64,000 bases of DNA from Otis tarda (taxonomy: Eukaryota; Chordata; Aves; Otidiformes; Otididae), in the NCBI GenBank assembly GCA_026413225.1, contig CM048591.1:37603803-37667802 (forward strand). The letters run 5' to 3'. The notes under the pieces were generated by a model. That model saw nothing but the letters and a program-made list of their open reading frames with translations, had not been told where the DNA came from and ran no database searches. Shown here in pieces: positions 25,801 through 39,212 of the stretch. A program made the translations under genes and the position numbers. Each line of letters opens with the position of its first letter. Position 1 is the stretch's first letter.

Positions 25801-27813
25801 GAGAAACAAGCGAGCTGAACACGTTCAAAATACGATTCAACATTTTTACATTCTGGCTAGCCTGTGGAGAGGGACCGCAACCACTGCATATTCACAAGTG
25901 CAGCTTATGGCTTTTCTGAGGGAAGGGAGGGAGGCATGCCAAACAGAGGTCAGCAGCAGTGAAACTCTTAAATATATACACCTGGTGGAAGGGGAAGCTT
26001 AACCTCCCTTCCTGACACCCTGAAATTCCCTCTTGCCTCTAATTTTCTGCAGATTATCTGCTGAGCCTCCTTAAGTCTTATTTCCAAGGGCCGATGCACC
26101 TCCAGTGAGGTTTACACACTGTTATTACTTTCCAGGTTTCTTTTAAAAACAGTTTTAGTGATGGCTCTACAGAATCATGGTGACAAATGGAGAAGATAAA
26201 ATTTTAATTTCACTTAGAACAGTGAAATTTCTTGAAGGCTGTTATATTCCCCATACAAAATAAATATATTATGAAAAGATACACATATCTAGTCTTTACT
26301 GTTCACAGTAACTGCGTTCATAGTATGTTCGTCTGAATCAGTCTTTACACTACATTTAGAAAAGGCTGTGATTCAGTGAATATGCCTAGAGGGTTTCTAA
26401 AACATTATTATTGCACATTCCTCATGCTTAATAAATAATAACCTATTAAGAAGCCACTGTTACTAATGGAGAACTTTTCAAGGACATGCCCAAGCTGTTG
26501 CAGGTTGCGTGACTATCCAGCTCACAAATGAAACTTCTCCAGAAGCCGTCTTTTATATCTATCAGTGCACTAACTCTCCTCTGACTCTGGTTTGACAATA
26601 CAATTAATCTGATTTCATAGCTGCTGGTACACGACCAAAGGCCATGTCCACATGAGATAACCTTTTCATCTGCCACAAACTCACTTACTTGGCCAGTTCA
26701 AATTTTCTAAACCACACTGACAAGGTAACTTTGCACAGGCAGGCTCTCCACCTGAAGGGAAATTGTTTATATGCATCACTCTAACCTTATGCTGGTTCTG
26801 GTATTGTCTGTCCTCTTGAAGCCAGCAGGAAAACAGAAAACTGACATTAGGATGATATTGTGTGCTTCAGCTAATTTGAAATGCAGTTGTGCTCACATTC
26901 TATTTGGATCAAACTTGTACTGATCCAGCAGAGTACTACTAATACAGTACTATCAATTGCAGAAACACGGCCTCAGTTCTGCCTGGTCATATTTTTGAAC
27001 TGTCCTCTGGTGTACGTATAGGTAACCATGCTTCTCTTTTCACAGATGGGCTCCATTCTGGGGCACAAAATCAACAGTTAATGAGTTTGAGCTGTGGGTC
27101 TTTCTACTGAAAGTAAATACATCAATCCCGTGATTTCATCAAAAGTACAGGGTAAAACTTCACTTGAAGCATTAAAATCTGGCACAGGGAGGCTACAGCC
27201 TAGGATACACAGATGACATCTCAATAGTCATCTGCACAAATTAAGCCAAAGGTTTTAATCGAGAAGCTATTGACTAAGAATTCATAGAAATAACTTGGAA
27301 CTTCTTGCAATTGAATCTGATATTTCAGGCAATAATCTGATCACTCAAAGGGATCAAAAGAAGATTCTCTCCAAACACAGCCAAAAAAACCCCCCAAAAA
27401 TGTTTTATGTTTTGACAGTGTTTTGTTTGGGATCAGTATGCAGGGCAACATTCCTGATGTGTACATTTACTTCTGGTTTGTCAAAATTCATCACTTAGAG
27501 CTCTGAATCTGTGAGAAACCACAAATGTCCTAATTCTGCGTTTTGTGTCTTCATCAAAGGTCTTGGTTTCTATTTCTCTGTGTGTACTGAGAGGCAGTGT
27601 TCCAGGGAGCACTGGAGAAGTGTCACCGCAGACAAACTCCTTCAGTACTGGTATTTAACGATCACTCTATAATGGAGATTTACTTGTTAACACAGCTAGG
27701 TTTGTTATCCATACAAATCTCCTTCTCTTGTTGAGAAAGGTTTAAATGTACCATTTAGCACAAATGGCTCTTTGGTTACTTTTTTTTTTTTGGTGGGAGA
27801 TTGTTTCACATAC
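22802..27813 (-). other. PCSK5: PCSK5 intron (5.0 kb)
   Basis: This intron is bounded by donor GTATGT and acceptor CTGAAG. It contains a pyrimidine-rich run at 24600-24640 and no clear transposable element. Open frames such as 25448-25732 (+) have no recognisable domain. Confidence 0.85.
24600..24640. repeat. Pyrimidine-rich tract
   Basis: CTTTCTCTCTCTTTCC followed by a run of eight C; low complexity. Confidence 0.85.
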
Positions 27814-27902
27814 CTCCAATCTTGGCATTAAAGGCGATTCCTACTGTGCAGTGTGAGTTGTTTGCCGTGGCTGCCACTTCTCCAGCACAACGGGTTCCAT
27901 GC
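27814..27902 (-). CDS. PCSK5: PCSK5 exon with catalytic His (residues 213-243)
   Basis: Seen: 89 nt on the minus strand, acceptor CTGCAG and donor GTATGT, phase 2 in and phase 1 out. The first G completes Lys from the previous exon. The reading is [18 protein letters not shown] then [12 protein letters not shown]. Known: HGTRCAGE is the invariant active-site His block of the kexin/furin family, and the His aligns with human PCSK5 His214. Counting codons from the Asp exon lands on exactly 214, so no codons were gained or lost. The NNS triplet at the position of human Asn227 is an N-glycosylation sequon. One base of the final Gly codon is here and two are in the next exon. Identity is very likely. 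Confidence 0.96.
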
Positions 27903-30900
27903 CTGCAGTCAGACAAACATTTTTCCAAGTAAGCACAGACTGTTGGGGTTAGAGGCTTTGACTTTGATCATCCTCAGGTGCTAAAAGCACAACTATCCAC
28001 AATGTTTTGCACTACTTAATCTCCCATAGTAATTTATACCCAAGTTACAATATTCCTCCGAACACACTTTAAAAGCATTATCACAATCACATCAAACTCT
28101 TCATGGTAGGCTTTCTAGCTACTGTAAATATGCACTGTTTCTAACACAGACATACAATGACGATACATAATCCACAGCAACAGAAAGAAGTCTTGGATAC
28201 CAGTTCTTGATTTTGAATGAAATCTTACATTATAGACAGAATTCTTGTCCTGCATTCTCCCACAACCAGCTGTGTTGCTAGTATGTTGTCCTCCATACAA
28301 CCTCCAGCAGGCACAGCATGTACCACACTTCTCCATGAGGAAGACAAGATGGCGCCAGTGCCTGCACTGCTGTTTAGAGGCAAGCCTAAGATTAGCTATA
28401 TACCAGGTATGCACAAAGCTTCTCTATAGGCATGCCCTGGTCATGCCTTGGTCCAACTTACAAGCCTGCTGCCTTTCCAGGAGCACAAAAAACAGCTGAA
28501 GTACCCTCCACACCAGAGCTATATCCTGTGTCTGGAAGCAGAGCTGGGCTGCAAGGGTATAATCTTAAGGAGCCGCTGAAGGAAAACACAAAACCTCCAG
28601 CGGTTGCTTATCCCCTTCCCCACTGTGCAAAGCCACCGTAGGATGCCTTGCCTAGCCCTGATTCATGCTCTCTACAAGGCAACAGTGGTCATCCACTTGG
28701 CCACCGTGGTAGGAAAGCTGTCCCTACTTTTTGTGATTCTTGCCTGCAATACAGATTTCACAGCCTGATTTCTACCCGTAAGTTTTGCTCTTATCCTTGT
28801 GTGGGTAAGCAACGCCATTGCAGAAATGTGACACAAGCAACAAGGAGCAGACAGGGAACTTTAGAGAGCTGCTGTGGAAAGGAGTTTCAGACCAGACAGG
28901 AAAAGAGATGGGGAATTGATGAGACGCAGATAGAAAGATAATGTAAGGCTTGGGTAGCCACAAAGAAAGAAGTTTAAAAAGTCAAGGTAGAAAATAGATA
29001 ACAACATGGCAAGCACTTCAGAGGAGGCTAAGTGAGGTCAGTTGTGTACGCAGGCACTCTTCTGCTGGTGGTGGTTGACAGACTGCTTACACAGACATCT
29101 GGAGAACATGGGTGTTTTTGAATTAAAGTTGACACCCATATTACAGACAAGAATCACAGTTGCTTTCTCTTGGAATAGCTTGTTTTGGGTAGAGTCACTC
29201 CTTATTTCCTTATTATTAGTGCAACTTTTTTCCCTTAACCTTTTGGGACACTTAGATGAGAAACACTAAGATAACTTGTCTGGAATAGATTAATGTAAAA
29301 CAAGGATAATGACAACAACAAATATGACCAGGAAAAAAAGAGAGGAAACAAAATAACCACCAAACCAATATAAGTGATCTATGCTAACCTGTTAAAATTT
29401 CAAAGGACATAATTCAGTTTATCAGATAAGTAAGATAGATATAATCTACGAGAGAAGTGTGGCAAGTTGGCATCAAAGTGGCAAGTTGGATGCCGATAAA
29501 TCTAAAGCTGGATCGAGGTTTTGCAATTATATGTCTATCTCCTATTAATCTGTTTACAATTCATCAGTTCATTGCCAAACTTGATCAGAGAATTTTTCAA
29601 GACTGAATTTGAAGATTATTTTTCATATGAAGCTTAATTTTCAAGCCCAATTTTCTTCACTTGAAGAAAGCCTATCTAACTCTAATCAATAAACCAATGA
29701 CGTCCTATTCCAGAATTATTTTGAAAAGCCTGAAGTACATAATTCAGGAATCACAAATGAAAACAAGTTTTAAAAAGATCCCTCTTCATTTTCAAGTATT
29801 TTAAATTGTGTTCTAGCTCTGTGTTTGTTTGAAGCAGTGCCTTTTAAAAATGTATTAATATTTACAGGAAAATGGCTGTCTTAAGAATTATTTTCAAGAT
29901 ACCTGATTCCCAAACTTCCTTTCTTCTCATTATGATTTTGTTAGGTGCCACTTATAGGTTTAGAAGGATTATCACTCACACATCAAAGCACAAATGACTA
30001 TAGTCTAGAAATCTAGGTGTAACACACCTATATGCATCACTTCAGTGCATATAATTTATCAATAAATCACTGCCTGCCTGCTGAAATGCATGTGGCCAAG
30101 CTGCAGCTTCCCAGAGGGAGACGGCATTGGCAGGAAACCCCTCCTGGGGCTTGGGAAGCTTGGGAAGCAATGACAGGAGGAAGGTTTTTCAGTCAAGAAA
30201 GGAGACAGAGAGAAACCACACCTGGAAGAAGGAGGCTGCCTGAAGAAGAATGGAAGAAACAGCTCAAGTTTCTCCACGGCTCCCAGCAGAGCATACAGAT
30301 ACCTGCAACTTTGTTAGCTACATCCACCAAGCACCATCAAAAGGGTTAAATTTCCACCAGATCACCAAACACACCCCGGTCACCCCAGGGCCACATAATG
30401 TTAGTAGAGGGGATACAGAGGGGATGTGTAGCAGGCATGGAGGGGTGACAGCGTGACTGCACCTCACAGCAGCAACCACATGGGATTAACAGAAACATGA
30501 AACTGTACCCTAAATTCCAGATGAAGTGAAGTAGCCGCAGCGGTAGATGTAACTTCAGTAAGAAGCAGCTGAGGCTTTAAAGGACTGATATGGAAGTATC
30601 ATAACACATACTTACTGAATCAAAGCACACTAAGAAATTTCACGTAAATTTCTCATAGGAAAAAGCATATTCCAGAGAGAATTAGATCTTTGGACAGTCT
30701 TACAACATTTCAGTTAAATTCACTCCACTGAGTGTTTCACTAGTCCTCATGTACTGGAAAATCCTTATTTTTGTCACATTTTAAGTCCAGTAACGGTATA
30801 CATTTATTTTGTAAGTAGATTTTCAGGTCAGACTTGCTTCTCTGCCAAGATTATTGTTAATTGCATTCTACATTTATAATGGAAATGAAAAACTAAAAGT

Positions 30901-33289
30901 TGTTTTATTCATTTTAAGATCATATGTATGAAGTTGCACTTCTTACAATCAGTTTCCCACTGTGTGAATTAATCATATATGCAACTCAGTTTGTTTTAAT
31001 ATGTTATCTTTTATGGGTCCTTTAAGTAATATTCCAATTATACTATGAAAGGGAAGACTTTCTAAAAAATCTGCACATTAAAAATAATGTTCTTTCCACA
31101 CTGCTTTTAATTTTCTCTTGTCTTAGATTTTTGGTTGAGTTCTACAGTTTGGAAGAGACTCTGAATTCTGCAGTTAAAATTAGAAAAGACTTCTGATTCA
31201 TCATTACACTAATTTCTTAATTAACTTAATAAACAAATATGATAAAACTGATGCCTAAAATTGATTGTCTGCTTTAAAGCTATGAAAACTTCTACTGAGC
31301 ATGAAATCCTGAAAATTTCAAACTACAAACAGTTTATGGAGGCAGCATAACCAGTAACAAGAGGCAAAACATGAGGCGTTTTAAAGTTAGCATTTTTTGT
31401 GAACGTATATATACCAAAACACCACAACCTCTTGTCTTTGTGGGATGCCTGCATCACATACAACTTGTTTAAAAACTTGATGCAGTCCTAGAACAAAGCA
31501 TGACTGCCCTTCTACAAAGGCCTATCTTGGTAAACTTTAAGGGTCAATGCTTAATTTCACTGGATCCTTTGCCAGCTTATGGTGAAGAGAAATAAGTTCC
31601 CAGGCTATTAAATGGCACCTTGAAGAGACACTCAGCTAAAAGGTTTTGCACTTGTCCTTTGTGTTAATGTCAGTCTGATGTAGTATCACAAAATATAACA
31701 TGAAAGAAAGCCTGGTTATGAGATATTCTGTGCATCTACAAAGGTCTCCTACCTGGAGTCTAGTAGAAAGAAAAAGAATGGAAAGAAAAAACCCTTTTTT
31801 GTGTGTGTGTTGTTTGTTTGTCTCATAAGGGGAGACATGAAAAATCGCTATTCACAGATTTGGGCTCAAAAGACCACCAGGTAAAAGAAATAACATGTCA
31901 CAGACATTAACTTCCAAAAAAGTTGTACTTAATGCTTATAAAGTTGGTGAGCACTTTCCACCATAAAATTTGTATGATTCTGCCTACCTTTCACTGCTTT
32001 ATGTAATTCTTCCATTCCAGGCAAATAAGTACAACTTTTTCAGAAATGTATTTATTTTCATTTTTGTGGGTGAGAGAGACAGAACATAAAGAACAACGAA
32101 AATGCACGGGCAATTAAGAATGATTTTCTTCTCTTTTTATAAGGAGGAAATTTGTCAGTCTGTTATTAACTAGTCACTAAGGTGTCAAAGACCTATCATG
32201 AAGACCTTAGTAAAGATAATTTTTTTTGCATTATGATGCCCTCACTATTATATGGTTGACTTGAAATAAATTGTTGAAGAAATACACTTGTATAAAAAGG
32301 TGGATGTTACTTTTTTCTGCAGCATGCATGAACAGTGCTTGACCATCCTGGATGCTAAAGGCACAGTCTTTTGATGGCTCTCTAAGTGTAAGATAAGAGA
32401 TATTTAAGAGCTACTCACTAACCTATTACATAAAGTAACTCTTTTCAGTAACAGGTTTGTTGTTTTTTTTTTTTTCTGAGACAGAAATGGCTCAGTACTT
32501 CAGGCAATGATGGAAAGAGAAAAGGTGCATGTTCTGTGATTAATTATCACTCCCTATCCCACAGACATAATTTAAACATAAGACACTTGTCTTTCAATAA
32601 TCACTCTTAATTTGTCTTTCAGAAGAGAAAGAAGGTATCAGGCACCAGGAACATCTTTAAGATAAAAGGTAATTAAGCTCCCCTTGGAACGTTTAAAGCA
32701 AGGAAATATTCAGAGTTAGTGAAGACAGTCGCTGGTAATTGGAAAAGCCCCTGCCATGTAAATGGGATCTGCATTTCAGAGCCTCCATCTCTGACAGCTA
32801 TTCTTTGAATTCCACAAAAAATTTGACCGTGCATTTCTTTGCCCTATTTTATTCTTTTGGAGTTCATCAAGTATTTTAGAACACAAAAAGCTCAGAGGAC
32901 TGGAGGATTTAAAGCCCTCCTGCTTTTCATGAACTAACATTATAGTCCAACCCACTTCGACCTGTCACCAGTGAGTCTTTTCAGAATGGGAATTTAAGAA
33001 GAAAAGGGTTTCAGAGTATGTCAATGCAACCCCATCACAAACATCTCCGGGCATACCAGCAATTTACGGAGGTTTTCTAAGAGATACTCAGCACAGGAAT
33101 TAGTTTGTAAACAAATGAAGAGAATAATGTGGGTTTGGGGGGTGGATTGTTTGTCTGGGGCTGTTGGGTTTTTTTTTAAATCCAGTTGAATGTCTACAGA
33201 AAAGAAAATAACTGGACATCCTTTGGAAATCGTATGCCACATATGTACTAAGTAATTGTAAAAAGGTTAGAATAGGTAGTCTAAAAATT

Positions 33290-33385
33290 TACACAAGGTT
33301 ATATACAGTCTAATAGTGTATATAACTATCATTATGTATATATGTAATATGTATATTATGTATAAATAAATAAAATATGTATAAC
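33290..33385. repeat. AT-rich TA/TGTATA tract
   Basis: Imperfect ATATGTATAT-like units; low complexity, no coding content. Confidence 0.75.
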
Positions 33386-33551
33386 TTTTTTATAACAATC
33401 AATTTCCTTTCTGAGCATAATTACGTCATATTCCCTGTGCACAAGGACAACGTATTCATAGTAAGGAAAAAAATTACTTATTCTTTATTATAAATTAGAG
33501 TAGAATCCAAAGCATGGAAACTGTAACACGAACTAAACTCTGTAGTTGCTG

Positions 33552-33625
33552 AACATTGAAAATTATAGGACTGAAGGAACTTTAAATGTTAAAATAATTT
33601 TCAAACCTCTATGAGGAGAGGGAGA
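33552..33625 (-). mobile_element. Possible decayed CR1 tail
   Basis: Plus-strand AATTATAGGACTGAAGGAAC, TTTAAATGTTAAAATAATTT and CAAACCTCTATGAGGAGAGG follows, base by base with many changes, the reverse complement of a CR1 3' tail. It is weak and could be chance. Confidence 0.3.
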
Positions 33626-34274
33626 ATGGAAATTTAGGTAGCCATTGTTATCTGTAGGAAAATATCTGGGTTAGCATTTATTTTTCGCAATCCTCTTCTT
33701 TAGTTAAATTTTCTAATATTTTCAAAGATCTGTCTTACACTGGAATATATTTGTAAACAGGAAAATGTGATATCTGAGACACCACAATGTAATAACTGCT
33801 GGAGGAAACATACATTTTAACAGCAATCATCAGAAATGCATTTTATCAGGAAAGCATTTTATTGCATCCCAGAGTAATGTCTTACATAATGCAGAAGAAA
33901 TAACTTTTTAGAGCTGTTCATATATAAATGGTCCCTAATAATCTAGGGGGATGAAAAATACTTTCCAAACTGACACTAGGTTGGGATGTTGTTCTAGTAA
34001 CATCTGAAAAAGGAGATATAGAGGACCTATCAGGAGTTAAAAGCATGGCCAAGGAAAACCTCAACCTTTAGCCTTCAAAACACAATCTGCTACAGCTGAA
34101 AAATAATAAGAATAAAACTATTTCACAAAGGAGAGATATTTGGATATTAACAGCGGAGGAAGAGATAACAAAGTAAATGTGAAAAACAAGTTACACAAAT
34201 CTTCAATGTGAGATACCAGGAAAAATGCCAAAGACTTGGGTGTTACACCATAGACAGAATCCTGTTTCTGAGCA

Positions 34275-34410
34275 TCAAATACAGTGTCGCAATGTGGTTA
34301 CAGCACAGGACTGGAAGCTGTCTTGAGTCAGGGTCCCCAAGGCTAATGACTTTTTGTATGATTATGAGGAGTTACTTAAAGAATAACTTGAAAATAACTC
34401 ATCTATTTCT
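34275..34410 (+). mobile_element. MIR-like SINE remnant
   Basis: Blocks in MIR order: ACAGTGTCGCAATGTGGTTA, CAGCACAGGACTGGAAGCTG, CTTGAGTCAGGGTCCC, a GAGTTACTTAA block and CTCATCTATTTCTCAG. It covers the tRNA-related head and core. Strongly diverged. Confidence 0.5.
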
Positions 34411-37400
34411 CAGAAATAAAATCAAAGATGACAGCATTAAAACAAACAATTCACGTCTCAGACACGCATGTCTTAAACTTAACAGTGTGAGTAACATTTG
34501 TGAGCTGTTAGCAGTAAGCAGCTAAATTGTCACAAATGTGAAGTTCTGATATGAGCCTAGCAAAGGACTGTGCTTCTACAATATTAATTAACATGTTACA
34601 GGGTTTTATTTTGTGGGGAAATGAATCTAAATGTATAAACCAACTACATCTCTTGTCTGTATTTTCTACCAAAGGCAAAACAAACAATGAAATTTGATGT
34701 AAATAGCAAACAAAATCTGCAAATAATATATTCAGCCAAGTATATAGTTTTATGTATTAAAAATAAAAATAGTTATTTACTGATATCTTAATATGTTTTA
34801 ACCCAAAGTAAAATTTTAATTCAGCCTCTTCTGGAGGGAAAAGGCGTTGGTGAGAAGAAATAAAATAGCTCAAAAGCTAGCAAAAAGCAAAATTTTCACC
34901 TGAGCTCTTTTTTTCATACAGTCTTTCATATTAACTGTATATAACCTTATTAAAGTGGATAATCCAATTCTTGTTCCCATTCATTAAAGCAAATCACAAG
35001 TGAAAACATTACAGTTCAGTTTCTGTGCACTGGAATTCAGTTCAGCAGGAACATTAAGGCTGGTATTACCTTGGAACAGTGTATCGCTACCTAGATATAT
35101 CTAATCAAAAGGGGTATTTTGTTTGCTTTTGAAACTGAAGAATATGAGGTTGCTAAGACTTCAAGACTCCCCTGCCACATAAGCAAAAAAGATCTTTTTT
35201 TAACCTAATTCAAGCTGCTTGAGAGGCTGTAGAAGAGATGGAAAGTCATAGAACAAGGAGGATGTGCTCCAAGCAATTCTGGCAATCATTTTATGCATAT
35301 GAGGGTGGTTGATTTATTTTTGTGTGCAGCCTGAAGAACAGAGTAGCATACACACTTGGGAACAACTGAATATCTGCCTATACTTTGCTCATTCTTAACC
35401 TGTGAGACTAGACAGTTTTATTATGTCACGCTTGACACACAGAAAGAAGGACAAACAAAACCTCAACTTCAAATTTTTTGGAACGTGACTAACAAAATGG
35501 TAAGGGGAACTACTGCGTTATACAACTTAATGAGGGACAAAGATAAACAAAATCAGGCATGTATTTTTACACAAGAAAATTCCTGTAATCATCTTGTAAA
35601 AATTGTTAATTAGCTAATACTTTACACTTGGAATTACTGGTTAAACACAATAATTAATCTCTTCCCTGTCTGCAACAGTCTCAGTGAGCAGAACATAATC
35701 CTACAACTTAGATTCTGCAGCATTCCAATAACCTTACTTACTTTATCTTGGGTGAAAACATATTAACATATCAGTAATTAATTATTTGTATTTTTAACAC
35801 ATAAAATGATACACTTGGCTGAATATATTATTTGCTGATTTTGTTTGCTGCTTCTCATTCTGTCACATGGTATAGTGCATAACCATGGAGGACTGTTTCT
35901 CCCTCGCCTCAATTATTGCCAGGGTTATAAACAGCAGTCACATCATACTGGAATTAATGAAACATATTTAAAGCATTCATTGTTGGGCATTTTATGCTTT
36001 CAGGTCAACAGGACTCTAATCCCAAAGACAGAGCAATCTGGGACAGACAGATTGCTGGACACAGGGAACAGCAGAGGGAGGGGAACACAGTAAAAGCACA
36101 GGGCATACAGCCTTCACAATTCCTTTGTCTATACCAATTTGTCTTGCAGAGGAGTACCTGTGAGTTGCTGAGACCCCAAGGTTAGTGGCGGAGAATAACA
36201 CCTGGAAAGCCAAAAAAAGACCTATGGAAATAACTGCAAGACAAATCCTGAACATAGACGCTGCAGAGGAAATAATGTCCCTGACAGCTCATATTCCCAT
36301 GCTGCAGCCAATGGAGTGTCATCTAAAGTATTAATAATGCTATATTCAAGTTTATGCCCGCAAAATGATGCTGCCCTATGCCAACGAAATGCTGTCTGGA
36401 TAATTACAGGTCCCATCTGTCTAGAAAATAACCTCAGCAGGTGCCTGAGAGTCACCCTCTCTTTCTCTTTCCATCTCTTTCTGTCTCCATGCAAGAGACT
36501 TTCAGATCCTTGCAAAAAAAAATCAGTTGTGACATAAAGGTCGTCTTGTCATTTTCAGTCAATGCACTACACAGATTTCTAATTGGAAATACAAAACCCC
36601 CAAAGTAATCAAACATCCGAACCTGAAAACATCCATATGCCTTCATAAAAGGAGACTGGAAATAAATAAGTAAATCAACAGCAAACCTCACAAAATCACT
36701 AGATATGTTTCTCGATGTTGTCAGCAGATGTATTGCTTCATCAACAACTATTTTACTTACAAATTGCACTGATGTAATTGGAAAGATGTAAAACTAAATG
36801 TATTTAAACAAATAAGCAAAGATCTTTGTAGCCAGCTTCTTGTATCATTTTAGCAATGTTTTATGTCACCATAATTTACCCCTGTCAATTACAAAAATAA
36901 AATTCCAACCCGACACAAGTATATTTAAGATGAGTCTTGGAAAGTAAGTCCTTACACTAATTCTTCTCTTGCAACTATATGGATAACGAGCATAGCTTAA
37001 GGTCTTGTTAATGTTTCTGGAGTCTAAAATTAATCCTAATTTGGGAACAAGGCCTCAGATTGCAAAGGAAGTTAGTGTCACTCCCAATATTACTTTACAC
37101 AGATCAGAAACTATACCAACTAGGTATACTTTATGAATGCTTCCTATTAACTTAATTGAAGCTGCAGGTTTATGTATTAAGTTTCACTAATGAACACATT
37201 ATCAGTGTTTCTGAATATATGGCTATTTAAAGTTGATGATATATTATAATTTTCAATATTTTTCAAAAGCTTTAGAGTAAGAACTGGAATACTGACACAA
37301 CAAGTATTTTTGGCTAGGCCATGCTTTTGCTATTCCTAGGAAAATCCACCCATATTTATCTAAGATAGTAGCCTTAGAAAACACAGGCTTGGACACAATG

Positions 37401-38254
37401 AGTAAAGCTGGCTAGAAATTTGCTGCTGAAGCTTCCAAATGTACCACCAATAGTGAACATGCTTGTACTTGAGAAAGCTCATGGTGTACTGGCTACATCA
37501 TATTATCTATACATCAGTCATGAAGAAGAGCTTTGGATGAGCTGGATACAGGTGAAGTAGTCTATCATCTGCTTTTTGAGCAAAGGAAAACAGTGATTAA
37601 TTAAAACCCGCAAATTTGCTTTCCTACCTGCTTGGATTTCATCATCTTTCATTATAACTTCCACAATCTTAAAAAGTCATACTGTTGGATGTAAGAAAAT
37701 GTTACTATTCTTCTTCTATTGAAGAGGTTAAATCACAAATCTGAGACTAGAAGGAACACCTCTACTAGAAGAGACACAGCTTAATAATGACAACTTCCAG
37801 AATAAATATGTAAGTTCTACATCTTTGTCTTTGCTCTGTAAGCAAATCACCATATCACATCTATAAACAAAGCCAGGAATAAAACTTCAGACTGCAATTT
37901 CTCAGCATCCCTGTATAAGCTAGCAAACTGCATGCAAGCCAGTGTGACACAGGAATGTTGTGTTCCACATTAGTACTCGCCCACACAGAGTACCCTGTGA
38001 ATTAAAAGACTTTACATTATGACCTAATCATGTATGAAGAAACCAAGTGATGGAGTACATTTGGTTAAAAATTTTGATCTATTTGATCTTATAGCTAGCA
38101 AGTTAATTTCTAAGATTTTCAGGGGACCTTCATTTGCTTTGGTAATAAGTTTCCTATGTATTTGAATTGTCCTATATATCTGACATCTGCAGATATCACA
38201 AATTCCTCTAACAAGCGTATCTGGTGTTGCTACATAAAATATGTGAAATTGCAA

Positions 38255-38992
38255 GGATTGGTACTGGGACCAGCACTGTTTAACATCTTTGCCTGCGAAA
38301 TGAACAGTGGGATAGAGTGCATCTCAGCAAGTTCACTGATGACATCAAGTTGTGTGGTGTGGTGTGGTGTGGTATGGTGTAGTGGACATGCTAGAGGGAA
38401 AGGATGCCATCCAGAGAGACCTTGACAGGTTGGAGAGGTGGGCCCGTGCAAACCTCATGAAGTTCAACCAGGCCAAGTGCAAGGTCCTGCACACGGGTCG
38501 TGGCAATCCCAGGCACAAATACAGGCTGGGCGGAGAATGGATTGAGAGCAGCCCTGAGGAGAAAGACTTGGAAGTACTAGTAAATGAGAAGCTCAACACG
38601 AGCCAGCAATGTGTGCTTGCAGCCCAGAAAGCCAAGCATCCTGGGCTGCATCAAAAGAAGAGTGTGGCCAGCAGGTTGAGGGAGGTGATTCTGCCTCTCT
38701 GCTCTGCTCTGGTGAGACCCCACCTGGAGTACTGTGTCCAGCTCTGGAGCCCCCAACATAAGAAGAACATGAACCTGTTGGAGCATGCCCAGAGGAGGGC
38801 CATGAAGATGATCAGAGGCCTGGAGCACCTCTGCTATGAGGACAGGCTGAGAGAGTTGAGGATGTTCAGCCTGGAGAAAAGGCTCCGGGGAGACGTTATA
38901 GCAGCCTTCTGGTACTTAAAAGGGGCCTAGAGGAAAGAGAGAGAGGGGCTCTTTAACAAGGAGTGTAGTGATAAGATGAGGGGTAACAGTTT
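38255..38992 (+). mobile_element. CR1 LINE fragment (reverse-transcriptase palm to C terminus), 3' end missing
   Basis: Seen: plus-strand sequence starts at the motif giving LGPALFNIF, runs through a changed palm block (DDIKLCG in place of DDTKLCG), then [32 protein letters not shown] and a terminal LKGA followed by a stop at about 38928. It is the same protein region as the larger CR1 at 44722-48542 but on the opposite strand. The coding part after 38352 is one open frame of 192 codons. A (TGTGG)n expansion lies right after the palm Asp pair. The usual CR1 3' UTR and tail are absent: similarity stops at about 38992, where an LTR fragment begins. Both ends are therefore truncated. Confidence 0.93.
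38351..38381 (+). repeat. (TGTGG)n pentanucleotide tract inside CR1
   Basis: About six imperfect TGTGG units sit within the CR1 reverse-transcriptase coding stretch, right after the palm motif. The equivalent part of the CR1 at 44722-48542 lacks the expansion (about 20 extra bases here). Confidence 0.9.
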
Positions 38993-39212
38993 TAAAAAGT
39001 CCCAGCTGTCCCAAGTCCTCAGCCTCTTGTCCACCACCAGCTTCCTTGCCCAAGGGAGCAGCATGAGAAACAGAAAAGACCTGTCCAAGCACAGTTCAGC
39101 AGTAACTAAAACACGGGTTATCAGCGCTGTTTTGGTCACAGATCTAAAATACAGCACTATGTGGGCTGCTGTAGAGAAAATGAACTCTGACCTAACCAGA
39201 TCCAATACAACC
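38993..39212 (-). mobile_element. Truncated ERVL-type LTR fragment
   Basis: Seen: read on the minus strand from about 39212, the sequence begins with a diverged TGTGCTGGTTTT-like start, then an AGAGTTAATTTTC-like block and a TTTTAGTTACTGCTGA stretch. It continues to a GGGACAGCTGGG run where it meets CR1 sequence. This order matches, from memory, the 5' half of LTRs of avian ERVL-type endogenous retroviruses. The promoter half and LTR 3' end are missing and no internal viral genes are seen. It is an old non-coding remnant with no coding capacity. The family assignment is from recall and should be checked with a repeat library. Confidence 0.6.
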
